Shown here in pieces: positions 51,765 to 60,117 of a stretch of DNA of 64,000 bases. The position numbers were made by a program, and so were the translations under genes. Numbering within the stretch: the first letter of the stretch is position 1; each line of letters starts with the position of its first letter. This stretch comes from Spirochaetales bacterium UBA6872 (GTDB taxonomy: Bacteria > Spirochaetota > Spirochaetia > Sphaerochaetales > Sphaerochaetaceae): NCBI GenBank assembly GCA_002452215.1, contig DKCO01000013.1:44259-108258 (forward strand), written 5' to 3'. Under the pieces are notes generated by a model. The model ran no database searches, was not told the origin of the DNA, and saw only the letters and a list, made by a program, of their open reading frames with translations.

Positions 51765-51787
51765 GCCTGGCGTTGGCCAGGCTTTTT
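51765..51787 (+). terminator. Terminator after jag, ending directly before the next start codon
   Basis: GCCTGGC (51765-51771)-GTTG-GCCAGGC (51776-51782) followed by TTTTT. The open frame of the next MATE gene begins at 51792, four bases later. Confidence 0.88.
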
Positions 51788-51791
51788 AGAT

Positions 51792-53126
51792 ATGTCTATA
51801 GTAAAAATGACTGAAGGAAGCCCTTTTAGGCTTCAGCTTGTATATTCGTTTTCTTTAGTTTTGGGAAATTTGTTCCAGCTCGCTTATAATGCTGTTGATT
51901 CAATAATAGTTGGAAGGTTTATTGGAAAAGACGCTCTCGCTGCAGTAGGCACAGCAAGTCCGGTGATGAATATTGTTATTCTATCTATTTCTGGAATTAC
52001 AATCGGAGCTGGTGTATTGATGAGCAATTACTATGGTGCTGGCGATAATGATCTTTTGAAAAAGGAAGTCGCAACAGTCTCTGTCTTTGGAATTTTCTTT
52101 TCTTTTGCTGTAGCTTTTATTGGTATTATCATATCAAGAAGATTGGTTTGTATAATACAAGTTCCTTATGAGATTCAAGATATTACAGCGCAATATCTGT
52201 CAATAATATTCATCGGGACACCTTTTACATACTTCTACAATGCGCTTGCTTCTTCTTTAAAGAGTGTTGGAGATTCAAATACGCCTTTGAAATTTCTAGT
52301 ATTCTCATCATTGTTCAATATGGCATCTGATATAATCCTTGTTGGTTTTTTGGGTTTTGGAATTAGATGCTCAGCTATTACGACAGTGATTGCCCAGGCT
52401 TTGTCAGCGTTGCTGTGCATAATTTACATATATATAAAGGTTCCTGTTCTTTCTATTCCTTTAAAAAGCTTCAGAATAGAGAAAAGCCTATTGAAAAAAA
52501 CATTGAGCTATGGAAGCATCACTGCTTTGCAACAATCAGTGCAACCAATTTGCAAGCTCTTGATACAAGGTGCAATAAATACTTTGGGCGTTGAAATGAT
52601 TGCTGTTTTCAATGCTGTTACAAGAGTTGACGATTTTGCTTTCACTCCTGAGCAAAGTATTGGATCTGGGATAACAACTTATACAGCACAAAACGATGGA
52701 GCGGGGAAAAAAGAACGCATAGTTAAGGGATTTCGTTCTGGAATGATTATTGAAATCATTTATTGGGCTTTTATTTGTATTTTTTCTTTTTCTTTTAGAT
52801 TCAAGATTATGGAGCTTTTCGTTTCAGATGAATTTCCTTTAATGATAAATATGGGTGCAAAATATATTGGATTGATGGCTTTCCTGTATATATTGCCTGC
52901 TTTAACTAATGGCATACAAGGATTTATGCGTGGAATACGAAAGATGAAAGTTACTCTTATTTGCACAACAATCCAAGCGAGTATGCGAGTTGTTTTCGTT
53001 TATCTGTTGATATCAAAGCTCTCGATTTTGAGTGTTGCTGTTGCATCTGCAATAGGCTGGATTTTGATGCTATTAGTAGAGGTTCCTATTTACCTTTGTT
53101 ACAAAAAAAATGAATTGAAGATATAG
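51792..53126 (+). CDS. MATE-family efflux protein (third paralogue)
   Basis: 444 residues with about twelve membrane segments; MTEGSPFRLQLVYSFSLVLGNLFQLAYNAVDSIIVGRFIGKDALAAVG is a classical N-terminal MATE block. The first ATG (51792) lies at the foot of the jag terminator; ATG 51807 (MTEGSPF) matches related proteins better. No ribosome-binding site is visible before either, so the start and the source of transcription are open. Confidence 0.85.
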   Translation: MSIVKMTEGSPFRLQLVYSFSLVLGNLFQLAYNAVDSIIVGRFIGKDALAAVGTASPVMNIVILSISGITIGAGVLMSNYYGAGDNDLLKKEVATVSVFGIFFSFAVAFIGIIISRRLVCIIQVPYEIQDITAQYLSIIFIGTPFTYFYNALASSLKSVGDSNTPLKFLVFSSLFNMASDIILVGFLGFGIRCSAITTVIAQALSALLCIIYIYIKVPVLSIPLKSFRIEKSLLKKTLSYGSITALQQSVQPICKLLIQGAINTLGVEMIAVFNAVTRVDDFAFTPEQSIGSGITTYTAQNDGAGKKERIVKGFRSGMIIEIIYWAFICIFSFSFRFKIMELFVSDEFPLMINMGAKYIGLMAFLYILPALTNGIQGFMRGIRKMKVTLICTTIQASMRVVFVYLLISKLSILSVAVASAIGWILMLLVEVPIYLCYKKNELKI

Positions 53127-53195
53127 AAATCTTGACGATAGAAATGCTTTTTATTATATTTTTGTTAATAGGAATGAATATCAATAAGTTAAATT

Positions 53196-53624
53196 ATGCT
53201 AGCTCGAAGAAACACGAAACAGAAAAATATCATTTACGAGGCGGTATTGGACTTGAGAGGGCATGTTAGTGCTGAGGAAGTCTATTTAAAAGTGTCGAAA
53301 GATCACCCCACGATATCGAAAGCGACAGTTTATAGGAATTTGAATGTCCTTTCCAATGAGGGAAAAATAAGAAAAATAGAGCCGTCTTCATTGTTTACAG
53401 AGAGAAGATTTGACTTTACTTTGATGCAACATTCCCATGCAATTTGCAAGAATTGCGGAAAGATTATAGACGTTTATGTGGAAGATGAGGGAGATTTGGA
53501 AAACAAAGCTAAACCAAGAGAGGATGGCTTTTTATTAACCTCCCATGAATTAATATTTGAAGGTATCTGCAAGGAGTGCAGAGCAAAGGAGAATAAAAAT
53601 GGAACTGAAAGGATCAAGAACTGA
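53196..53624 (+). CDS. Fur-family regulator, PerR-like
   Basis: 142 residues. Winged-helix N-terminus (TKQKNIIYEAVLDLRGHVSAEEVYLKV, ISKATVYRNLNVL) and a dimerisation half with RRFDFTLMQHSHAICKNCGKIIDV and a second C-x-x-C (GICKEC), the structural zinc site of PerR/Fur. The gene overlaps the rubrerythrin gene by 26 nt, a pairing typical of PerR and its peroxide-defence target, which supports PerR over Fur. Confidence 0.85.
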   Translation: MLARRNTKQKNIIYEAVLDLRGHVSAEEVYLKVSKDHPTISKATVYRNLNVLSNEGKIRKIEPSSLFTERRFDFTLMQHSHAICKNCGKIIDVYVEDEGDLENKAKPREDGFLLTSHELIFEGICKECRAKENKNGTERIKN

Positions 53625-54138
53625 GAAGAATCTACAAACAGCATTTGCTGGCGAATCGCAAGCAAGGAACAAGTATACTTTCTTTGCTTCAAAAGCTAAA
53701 AAAGAAGGGTATGAGCAGATTGCATCGCTTTTCTTGGAGACAGCAGATAATGAAAAGGAGCATGCAAAGCTTTGGTTCAAATACCTTGAAGGTGGAGATG
53801 TCAAATCAACAGCAGAAAACTTGAAAGCGGCTGCCGAGGGAGAGAATTACGAGTGGACTGATATGTATGCTGAGTTTGCAAAGGTTGCGGATGAGGAAGG
53901 CTTTAAGGAAATTGCTGCAAAGTTCAGAGGTGTTGCTAAGATTGAAGCTGAGCATGAGAAGAGATATCTAGCACTTTTGGAAAATGTTGAGAATGGTCTC
54001 GTTTTTTCAAGAGATGGAGAGATGATTTGGAAGTGCAGAAACTGTGGCCATATTTCCATCGGAAAGAAGGCTCCAGAAGTGTGCCCAGTATGTGCTCACC
54101 CTCAAGCATATTTTGAGTTGATTGCACAAAATTACTAG
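53599..54138 (+). CDS. rbr: Rubrerythrin
   Basis: 179 residues; reduces hydrogen peroxide in anaerobes. Ferritin-like four-helix domain with Glu/His ligands (LQTAFAGESQARNKY, ETADNEKEHAKLWF, AKFRGVAKIEAEHEKRY) and a C-terminal rubredoxin-type Fe(SCys)4 (WKCRNCGH...CPVCAHP). AAAGGAG lies before ATG 53599; the frame upstream to 53557 is inside the regulator gene. Suggests an anaerobic or microaerophilic life style. Confidence 0.95.
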   Translation: MELKGSRTEKNLQTAFAGESQARNKYTFFASKAKKEGYEQIASLFLETADNEKEHAKLWFKYLEGGDVKSTAENLKAAAEGENYEWTDMYAEFAKVADEEGFKEIAAKFRGVAKIEAEHEKRYLALLENVENGLVFSRDGEMIWKCRNCGHISIGKKAPEVCPVCAHPQAYFELIAQNY

Positions 54139-54155
54139 AAAATCTATTAGTAGAG

Positions 54156-54184
54156 ACAGCATGCCAAAAAAGGTGTGCTGTTTT
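54156..54184. terminator. Terminator after rubrerythrin, at convergent junction
   Basis: ACAGCATGCC (54156-54165) and GGTGTGCTGT (54172-54181) pair over 10 bp with two G-U pairs around an A6 loop, followed by TTTC on the plus strand. Confidence 0.65.
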
Positions 54185-55171
54185 CTATTTGATTTCGAGT
54201 TTTTTCTTTATTTTATCCAATTGGTCTTGCGAAAATTGGGCTCCTAGCTGAGAAATAATCTCTCCGGCAAGGTAAGATGCTATATTTCCACATGTTTCGA
54301 TGTCATAGCCTTTCACATAGCCATAAAGAAAGCCTGCTGCATAAGTATCGCCAGCACCAGTTGTATCAACAGGGTTTGAGTTGCCATAGAGAGGGATTCT
54401 GTATATTGTTCGGTCTTTTGATATATATGAACCCTTTTTCCCGTTTTTTACTATTGCAATTGGACACAATTTGCCCATCGACTTGCAACATTCATAAGCA
54501 TCGTAGTTATCGAATAAAAACCTTGCTTCTTCGCTATTAGCAAAAACAATGTCGCAATATTCTTTGATTAATGAAAGGAAAGTCTGTCTGTATCTTCCGA
54601 CAGCAAAGGGGTCTGCAAGATCGAATGCTATTGTCTTTCCTTCATTTTTGAATATATCTAATACTTTTTTTACAGCTCTTTGCTGGGGCTCTGTATCCCA
54701 CATGTAACCTGTAAAATAAAAGATATCAGATTTTTTTGCACTTTCTTCGTTTATATCAGAGCTATCAAAAAGCCTGTTTGCACCTAGATAAGTGTTCATA
54801 GTGCGTTCTTTGTCATCACTGATTAGTATAATCGATGTTCCAGTTACAGCATCTTTGTAAACACATTCATCTTTTACTCCGCTTTCTTGCAACTTCTTTC
54901 TATACATTTCACCCAGCTTATCATTTCCAACACCTCCAGCAAGAGTTGTTTTTATGCCTAGTGAGCATAATGTTACCATTGTATTAGGGCAAGAACCACC
55001 ACAAGAATATTTGATTTCTCTTCCTTTTGTATATTCTATGATCTCTGCTTGCTTTTTTGCGTCTATCAATAGCATGATGCCTTTATTGAGCCCAAGATTA
55101 TGCAAGTCTTCATCATTTACAGAGCAAAGATAGTCGATAAGAGGATTTCCGATTCCATATATAGATGCCAT
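54185..55171 (-). CDS. PfkB-family carbohydrate/nucleoside kinase (adenosine kinase-like)
   Basis: 328 residues from ATG 55171. PfkB signatures: an N-terminal GIGNPLIDYL, GGSCPNTMVTLCSLGIKTTLAGGVGND, and the C-terminal catalytic NPVDTTGAGDTYAAGFLYGY with the base Asp. The arrangement around IGNPLID and KTTLAGGVG is that of the adenosine/ribokinase subgroup; a purine nucleoside substrate would fit with PNP in the window, but is not proven. The frame reaches 55207, which lies in the -35 box; the -10 box is 7 nt before ATG 55171. Confidence 0.87.
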   Translation of the reverse strand: MASIYGIGNPLIDYLCSVNDEDLHNLGLNKGIMLLIDAKKQAEIIEYTKGREIKYSCGGSCPNTMVTLCSLGIKTTLAGGVGNDKLGEMYRKKLQESGVKDECVYKDAVTGTSIILISDDKERTMNTYLGANRLFDSSDINEESAKKSDIFYFTGYMWDTEPQQRAVKKVLDIFKNEGKTIAFDLADPFAVGRYRQTFLSLIKEYCDIVFANSEEARFLFDNYDAYECCKSMGKLCPIAIVKNGKKGSYISKDRTIYRIPLYGNSNPVDTTGAGDTYAAGFLYGYVKGYDIETCGNIASYLAGEIISQLGAQFSQDQLDKIKKKLEIK

Positions 55172-55178
55172 ACCGAAG

Positions 55179-55207
55179 ATTATAACCTTTAAAATGTGTG
55201 TGAACAA
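55179..55207 (-). promoter_or_regulatory. Promoter of the PfkB-family kinase gene, leaderless layout
   Basis: Minus strand TTGTTC (55207-55202), 17 bp, TATAAT (55184-55179, perfect), then 7 nt to ATG 55171. Confidence 0.7.
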
Positions 55208-55615
55208 TCTTATAAGGGTTGAGATTCTTTATTTTTCAAAAAAACACAAATACTATTTGACAGACACTATATGTAGTTTTTCACATGTTTTTCACATTAT
55301 TGTTAATATCAGTGGAAAAAGGTGAAAAACCTTTTTTTTGACTGTATGATATGTCAAAATGACACTTTATACTTAATGAAGTATAATTTGTTTTATTGAA
55401 AGGAATTACATTATATCTAAATATAGATAAATACCTATATAATTGTAAGATTTTATATAAGTTTTTGAATTATATGGAAAGTGTGAAAAACTCGAATTTC
55501 ACATAGTTTTTCACATTGTTTTCACAACACAGTATATAGATAGGCATTTCGAGCTAAACCACGTATTTATATGGAATTGCAAAAATTAAATGTTTTATTC
55601 CTCTCTAGCGTGGCA
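55208..55615. other. 408-bp gene-free island with a GTTTTTCACAT repeat cluster
   Basis: Exact GTTTTTCACAT occurs at 55276-55286 and, head to tail, 55287-55297, and again at 55506-55516. Near matches are GTTTTTCACAC (55481-55491, minus), ATTTCACAT (55496-55504) and GTTTTCACAA (55518-55527). Between them lie AAAAAGGT-GAAAA-ACCTTTTT (55316-55336, with a T-run: terminator-like), TGTCA-AAA-TGACA (55352-55364) and TTATACTT-AATG-AAGTATAA (55367-55386). The region is very AT-rich. The same 11-mer is found in the dnaA-dnaN gap, which points to a DnaA-binding locus, secondary origin element or titration site. Confidence 0.6.
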
Positions 55616-56686
55616 TTAAAGATCAATATTGGTTTTTCTGAATTTTGAATAACTTGAATTCAGCTCTATCTCCTCATGCATAATGCTGATTACTTTGAAT
55701 AATTCTCTAATGTTTCCTGGCCATAAACGATTGAAAAGAGGTTCATAATTTGTGATTCTGTATCGTATGATGTTGTTTTTCCGCTCATAGTATTGCACAA
55801 GTTCTGGAATATCCTCCTTGTGTTCATCCAAATTTGGGAGATGTATTTCTCTTTGTGCTATTCGATAGTAGAAATCAAGCCTGAGTTTTCCTTTTTCTAT
55901 AAGTTCTTCAAGATTGACATTGCTTGCAGTTATTATTCTGAAATCTGAATTAATCTCTGTGTCGGACCCGACTCTTCTGAAATTTCCACTATCTATTGTG
56001 TCTAACAAAAGCTCTTGCATGTAGTGCGACATGTTTTCTATCTCATCTAGAAACAATGTTGACTTATCAGCATTTAAAAGATATCCATTTCTTGTTCCCG
56101 AAGACCCTGTAAAAGAACCCTTTGAATATCCAAAGAAATTGCTTTCTATGAGTCCCGGATTTGAACAGGTTCCGCAATTTACATATACCATCTTGTTCTT
56201 CTTTCCAGAAAGCGAATGGATCATTTTTGCTGCAACATTCTTTCCTGTCCCTGTATTTCCAGATAGATGTATTGAACAGTTGCGTTTTGCATAGCGTCTT
56301 ATTGCGGCTCGTACATTATCCATTTTTAGAGATGAGCCGATCAACGTTTCATCATCTTGAATATTGAATGAATTGATTCTTACGAAAGCTTCCTTCAATG
56401 TTTGCAATGTATATTCTGATGGTATGAAGATTGTATTGGAGTATTGTTCGAAAGGATAATGATTGCTTCTGTTGTAAATGCATATGAGAGGGTATTTCTG
56501 CTCTATTTTCTCTTCAATGAGCAAATTGTCTTCTTCGTTTTTCAAATCACATATGATAATTGTATCTTCTTTTATACTGAACCTGCAAAATTCCTCGATA
56601 TTCAAAAAGAAAAGCTTCTCTAGACACAAAGTTTTTTGTATGTATTCGTTTTTCTCTTTTTTGCAACTTACAAAAATTCCGTTCAT
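55616..56686 (-). CDS. Sigma54-type AAA+ activator-like protein lacking HTH, with degenerate receiver
   Basis: 356 residues. The N-terminal about 110 residues look like a receiver fold without a clear phospho-acceptor pocket. The AAA+ domain has Walker A GNTGTGKNVAAKMIH (usual GETGTGKE), Walker B TLFLDEIENM, and the R-finger region LRLDFYYRIAQREIHLP. The sigma54-contacting GAFTGA loop reads GSFTGS. There is no Fis-type HTH: the protein ends soon after WPGNIRELFKVISIM. ATG 56686, 7 nt after GGAGG, is used. It may be an enhancer-independent sigma54 activator or a decaying gene. Confidence 0.75.
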   Translation of the reverse strand: MNGIFVSCKKEKNEYIQKTLCLEKLFFLNIEEFCRFSIKEDTIIICDLKNEEDNLLIEEKIEQKYPLICIYNRSNHYPFEQYSNTIFIPSEYTLQTLKEAFVRINSFNIQDDETLIGSSLKMDNVRAAIRRYAKRNCSIHLSGNTGTGKNVAAKMIHSLSGKKNKMVYVNCGTCSNPGLIESNFFGYSKGSFTGSSGTRNGYLLNADKSTLFLDEIENMSHYMQELLLDTIDSGNFRRVGSDTEINSDFRIITASNVNLEELIEKGKLRLDFYYRIAQREIHLPNLDEHKEDIPELVQYYERKNNIIRYRITNYEPLFNRLWPGNIRELFKVISIMHEEIELNSSYSKFRKTNIDL

Positions 56687-56851
56687 CAAAACACCTCCCC
56701 CAGACGAATTCTTTTGACATCGAAAACATATACATTCTCACTTACATTTTTGCTTTTGTATAATAAAAAAAATAAAATTATCAAAAAAAGAGATATAATT
56801 TCAGTGTAATTAACGAATTGGTTATTTTTTTCAAACTTTTTCCAAAGAGTT

Positions 56852-57592
56852 TTAGCCTTGCAATAGGACTTGCAAAGCTGATGCTGTGTATATTGCTGCA
56901 GTTTCCGCTCGAAGTATATTTGTATTCAAAAGAACCGGAATTGCACCTTTTGCAACTGCAATAGAGCACTCGTCTTCTGAAAATCCGCCTTCCGGTCCTA
57001 TAAAGCAAGCGATATCGTCTTCTTTGTTCAAAGTTGAGCAAGCTTGCTTCAATGACTTTGTTTCGCAAAGTTTTGATTGATGGAGAATAAAAGCTTTAGA
57101 ATTGATTTGCTCTAAAGCTTTTACAAACTCTATCGGGCCATCTAGAACTGGAGCTATGGCGCCCGATTGTTGAACAGCTTCTCTTACAATAGCCTCTATT
57201 CTCTCTTTTTGATGCGAAGAGAACTCTTTTTCTTGGACATATTGGCTTTGTACAAAGACAATCTTCTTTATTCCAATCTCTGTAAGTGCCTTTGCTACAA
57301 GTTCGTTCTTCTTTCCTTTTAATATGCAAATGTACATCGATATGTTTGCAAAGGGACCTTTGTAAGCTGAGAGAGCGTCCATTAGATTCTCTTCGATATT
57401 ATCTGTCTTCTCCAGATAAAGACGATCTTGGTCGATTAGTTTTGCATTGTAATATTGCTCACTCTTGTCCTTTGCTGTGAAAACAGTGCCCACCTCGAGC
57501 CTAAGTACTTTGTTTAGATATTGTTTCTCTTTGCTTTTCAAAGAATATAGAGAGTCGCCTTTGTAAGATGCATCTAGAAGAAAAACTCTCAT
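56852..57592 (-). CDS. rsmE: 16S rRNA (uracil(1498)-N(3))-methyltransferase
   Basis: 246-residue SPOUT methyltransferase modifying U1498 in the decoding centre. Conserved are the N-terminal PUA-like start (LNKVLRLEVGTVFTAKDKSEQYYNA), the SAM-binding knot IACFIGPEGGFSEDE and LLNTNILRAETAAIYTASALQ. Its ATG overlaps the ctp stop by 4 nt. Confidence 0.94.
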   Translation of the reverse strand: MRVFLLDASYKGDSLYSLKSKEKQYLNKVLRLEVGTVFTAKDKSEQYYNAKLIDQDRLYLEKTDNIEENLMDALSAYKGPFANISMYICILKGKKNELVAKALTEIGIKKIVFVQSQYVQEKEFSSHQKERIEAIVREAVQQSGAIAPVLDGPIEFVKALEQINSKAFILHQSKLCETKSLKQACSTLNKEDDIACFIGPEGGFSEDECSIAVAKGAIPVLLNTNILRAETAAIYTASALQVLLQG

Positions 57593-58998
57593 ATCTCGCC
57601 TTTAACTACTTCGATTGCTTTCTTGAGTTGCATATCGAAATCAGGATCAGCAACAGGTCTTTTATCATAATCGAGAGAATATATGTACTCGTTCCTCATT
57701 AGAAGGCAAAGAAGGGAATATGGAACGTTACTGTCTTTGTACTCATTTGCAAAGGATTCAATGTTTTCTTTTGAGTATTCCGGGTGTTTTTCAATCCATT
57801 CCTTTGTTTTATTGCTCTTTATGAACTCAGCATATGCATCTATTTGTTCATCTGAATACTCTTCCTCTTCAACTATATAGTCTGGAGTTATTCCGATTTC
57901 ATGTATATCGTTTCCTTTTGGTGTATAGTAATGCGCTACAGTTATGTTCAGAAAGCCATCCATGTACGGAAATACATGTTGCATTATTCCTTTTCCGAAT
58001 GATGTTGATCCAACGATTTTTGCTCTATTGTTTTCCTGTAGCGCGGCAGTAAGTATCTCGCTTGCTGATGCTGTTCCTCCATTTATAAGTACAACAATCG
58101 GCATTGTCTCTGGAACAGCAAGATAATTCGTAGCTGTATATACTGTATCTTGATTGGGCGATCCTGGTTTGTAACCTGTAGTTAGGAGAGTACCTTGTGA
58201 AATGAACATATTAGCAATGGATAAAGCTGAATCTACGACGCCACCTCCATTGTTTCTTAGATCTATAATGAGACTGGTCGCTCCTTTTTCAACAAGCTTG
58301 TTTACATCTTCATATATTTTCTCGAAAGTCGATACGCTGAATTGCAAGATTCTTATATAGCCTATATTGCCATCAAGCATTTGAGTTTCGCTGGTTGGAG
58401 TGATTACAACCTCTGGAACTAAAGTAATGTCGAATACAGCATCTCCTCTATGCACTGTCAATGTGATAGGAACTCCTTCTTCACCTCTTATTAGCTTTGA
58501 TGCCTCATTTGCATTTAATCCAGATATATCTTCACCATTTACAGCACTGATCATATCTTTCGCTTTCAATCCAGCTCTGTCTGCAGGGCCTCCCGGGAAT
58601 GGGGAAGTGATGATAACCATATATGTCTCAGGATCATCCGCGTCATAGTACGCAGGATTTGCTTTTGTCAAATATGTGCCAATCCCTACATATTCGCCTT
58701 GTGTATTTTCCTGGAACTCCTCAGCATCGTCAGGACGAACAAAGTATGAGTATTGATCGCCAAGGGAATTGACCATGGCTTCTACAAGTTCATATTGCAT
58801 TTCCTCATTATCTATGTCATACAGGAAGTTCTCATCAAGATATGCATATAGGTTCCTCAAAGAATAGACCATGTTGTTTAGCGAGAAATCATTGCTGTTT
58901 CCATTTGACTGTATGTTTTTTTCCTGTGTTGGCTGTGCAAATAGCATGAACGAAAAACATAGCACTAACACAGATAAGATCATTTGTTTTCTTTTCAT
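57589..58998 (-). CDS. C-terminal processing protease (S41, CtpA)
   Basis: 469 residues, exported. Signal peptide MKRKQMILSVLVLCFSFMLFAQ. PDZ domain (AGLKAKDMISAVNGEDISG, ASKLIRGEEGVPITLTVHRG), then the S41 core with INGGTASASEILTAALQENN (catalytic Ser) and GSTSFGKGIMQHVFPY (catalytic Lys), and a C-terminal helical tail. It trims C-termini of periplasmic proteins. A membrane-bound alternative is possible if the signal is uncleaved. Confidence 0.92.
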   Translation of the reverse strand: MKRKQMILSVLVLCFSFMLFAQPTQEKNIQSNGNSNDFSLNNMVYSLRNLYAYLDENFLYDIDNEEMQYELVEAMVNSLGDQYSYFVRPDDAEEFQENTQGEYVGIGTYLTKANPAYYDADDPETYMVIITSPFPGGPADRAGLKAKDMISAVNGEDISGLNANEASKLIRGEEGVPITLTVHRGDAVFDITLVPEVVITPTSETQMLDGNIGYIRILQFSVSTFEKIYEDVNKLVEKGATSLIIDLRNNGGGVVDSALSIANMFISQGTLLTTGYKPGSPNQDTVYTATNYLAVPETMPIVVLINGGTASASEILTAALQENNRAKIVGSTSFGKGIMQHVFPYMDGFLNITVAHYYTPKGNDIHEIGITPDYIVEEEEYSDEQIDAYAEFIKSNKTKEWIEKHPEYSKENIESFANEYKDSNVPYSLLCLLMRNEYIYSLDYDKRPVADPDFDMQLKKAIEVVKGEI

Positions 58999-59062
58999 AG
59001 CATGTATTTTAAAGGCTTTTGTGAATAATTCCTACAATAATGGTCCAATGACACCTATATAA

Positions 59063-59091
59063 TTGCTAAAATGCAATCAAAGTAATAAACT
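59063..59091 (+). promoter_or_regulatory. lgt promoter, leaderless layout
   Basis: TTGCTA (59063-59068), 17 bp, TAAACT (59086-59091), then 6 nt to ATG 59098. No Shine-Dalgarno sequence. Confidence 0.6.
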
Positions 59092-59097
59092 CGCACT

Positions 59098-60117
59098 ATG
59101 GTACTCTATGTGCAATATCCATCATGGATTTCACCTTATGTTATTTCAGCCATTCCTATCAGATGGTATGCTGTCATGTACATTGTTGCCTTTGCAATTA
59201 CATATGCCTTATTTTCTTATGAAAACAAAAAGGATGGTGTTTTGTCACTTGATAAGACCGTAGTTCAGGACCTTTTCTTTTGGGGCATTATAGGACTATT
59301 GGTAGGAGCTAGGATGGGCTCTTGTTTTTTCTATTCTGATGCATCCTACTATCTTATGCACCCCTGGATGATTTTCTGGCCTTTCAAGGGAACTCATTTC
59401 GTAGGATTGCCTGGAATGTCTTTCCATGGAGGAGTCATAGGCCTTGTTATATCTGTTTTTATATTTTGCAAAGTGAGGAAAATTCCTTTTCTTGCTCTCG
59501 CAGATATGCTTGCAGCTGCAATTCCTTTAGGATATACATTTGGTCGACTAGGAAACTTTATCAACGGTGAGCTCTATGGAAGAGTTGCTTTGAAAGGTGG
59601 CATGATTTTCCCATCAGCAGAAAAATTTTCGACAAAGCTTGAATGGGTAAGAGATGCTTGTTCTTCTCTTGGAATTGAATATAGCTTGGGTGAGTATGTA
59701 AACCTTCCTCGATATCCATCACAGCTTTATGAGGCTGCAATAGAGGGTGTTCTTTTATTTATTATCCTTTGGGCGATAGTTCGACCTATGAAGAAAAAGA
59801 AGAATCTTCCTGATGGAATAATTGTTGCATATTATTTTATAGGATATGGAACAGGCAGGTTTTTTATAGAATACTTAAGGCAGCCTGATGCCGATATCGG
59901 TTATGTTTTTGCTTGGGGAAAGGAGAGCGATAACATTGCGCTTTTCCAGTCATTTTTGAATATATCGAAAGGACAGGTCTTTTGCTTTCTTATGATATTG
60001 GCTGGGATTGTTTTGTTGTTTGTTATTTTTCGTATTAGAAATAGAAGGGTGGAAATTGGGTATGATAAACGAACGAATCCAAAAATTGAGAAAAGAAATG
60101 GAAAAGGAAGGCATTGA
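59098..60117 (+). CDS. lgt: Prolipoprotein diacylglyceryl transferase
   Basis: 339 residues, inner membrane, about seven helices. It attaches diacylglycerol from phosphatidylglycerol to lipobox Cys, the first step of maturation for the lipoproteins seen here. The Lgt signature GRLGNFINGELYG with the conserved Arg/Asn is present, as are GLPGMSFHGGVIG and the RYPSQLYEAA block. The basic tail overlaps pepP by 56 nt. Confidence 0.95.
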   Translation: MVLYVQYPSWISPYVISAIPIRWYAVMYIVAFAITYALFSYENKKDGVLSLDKTVVQDLFFWGIIGLLVGARMGSCFFYSDASYYLMHPWMIFWPFKGTHFVGLPGMSFHGGVIGLVISVFIFCKVRKIPFLALADMLAAAIPLGYTFGRLGNFINGELYGRVALKGGMIFPSAEKFSTKLEWVRDACSSLGIEYSLGEYVNLPRYPSQLYEAAIEGVLLFIILWAIVRPMKKKKNLPDGIIVAYYFIGYGTGRFFIEYLRQPDADIGYVFAWGKESDNIALFQSFLNISKGQVFCFLMILAGIVLLFVIFRIRNRRVEIGYDKRTNPKIEKRNGKGRH

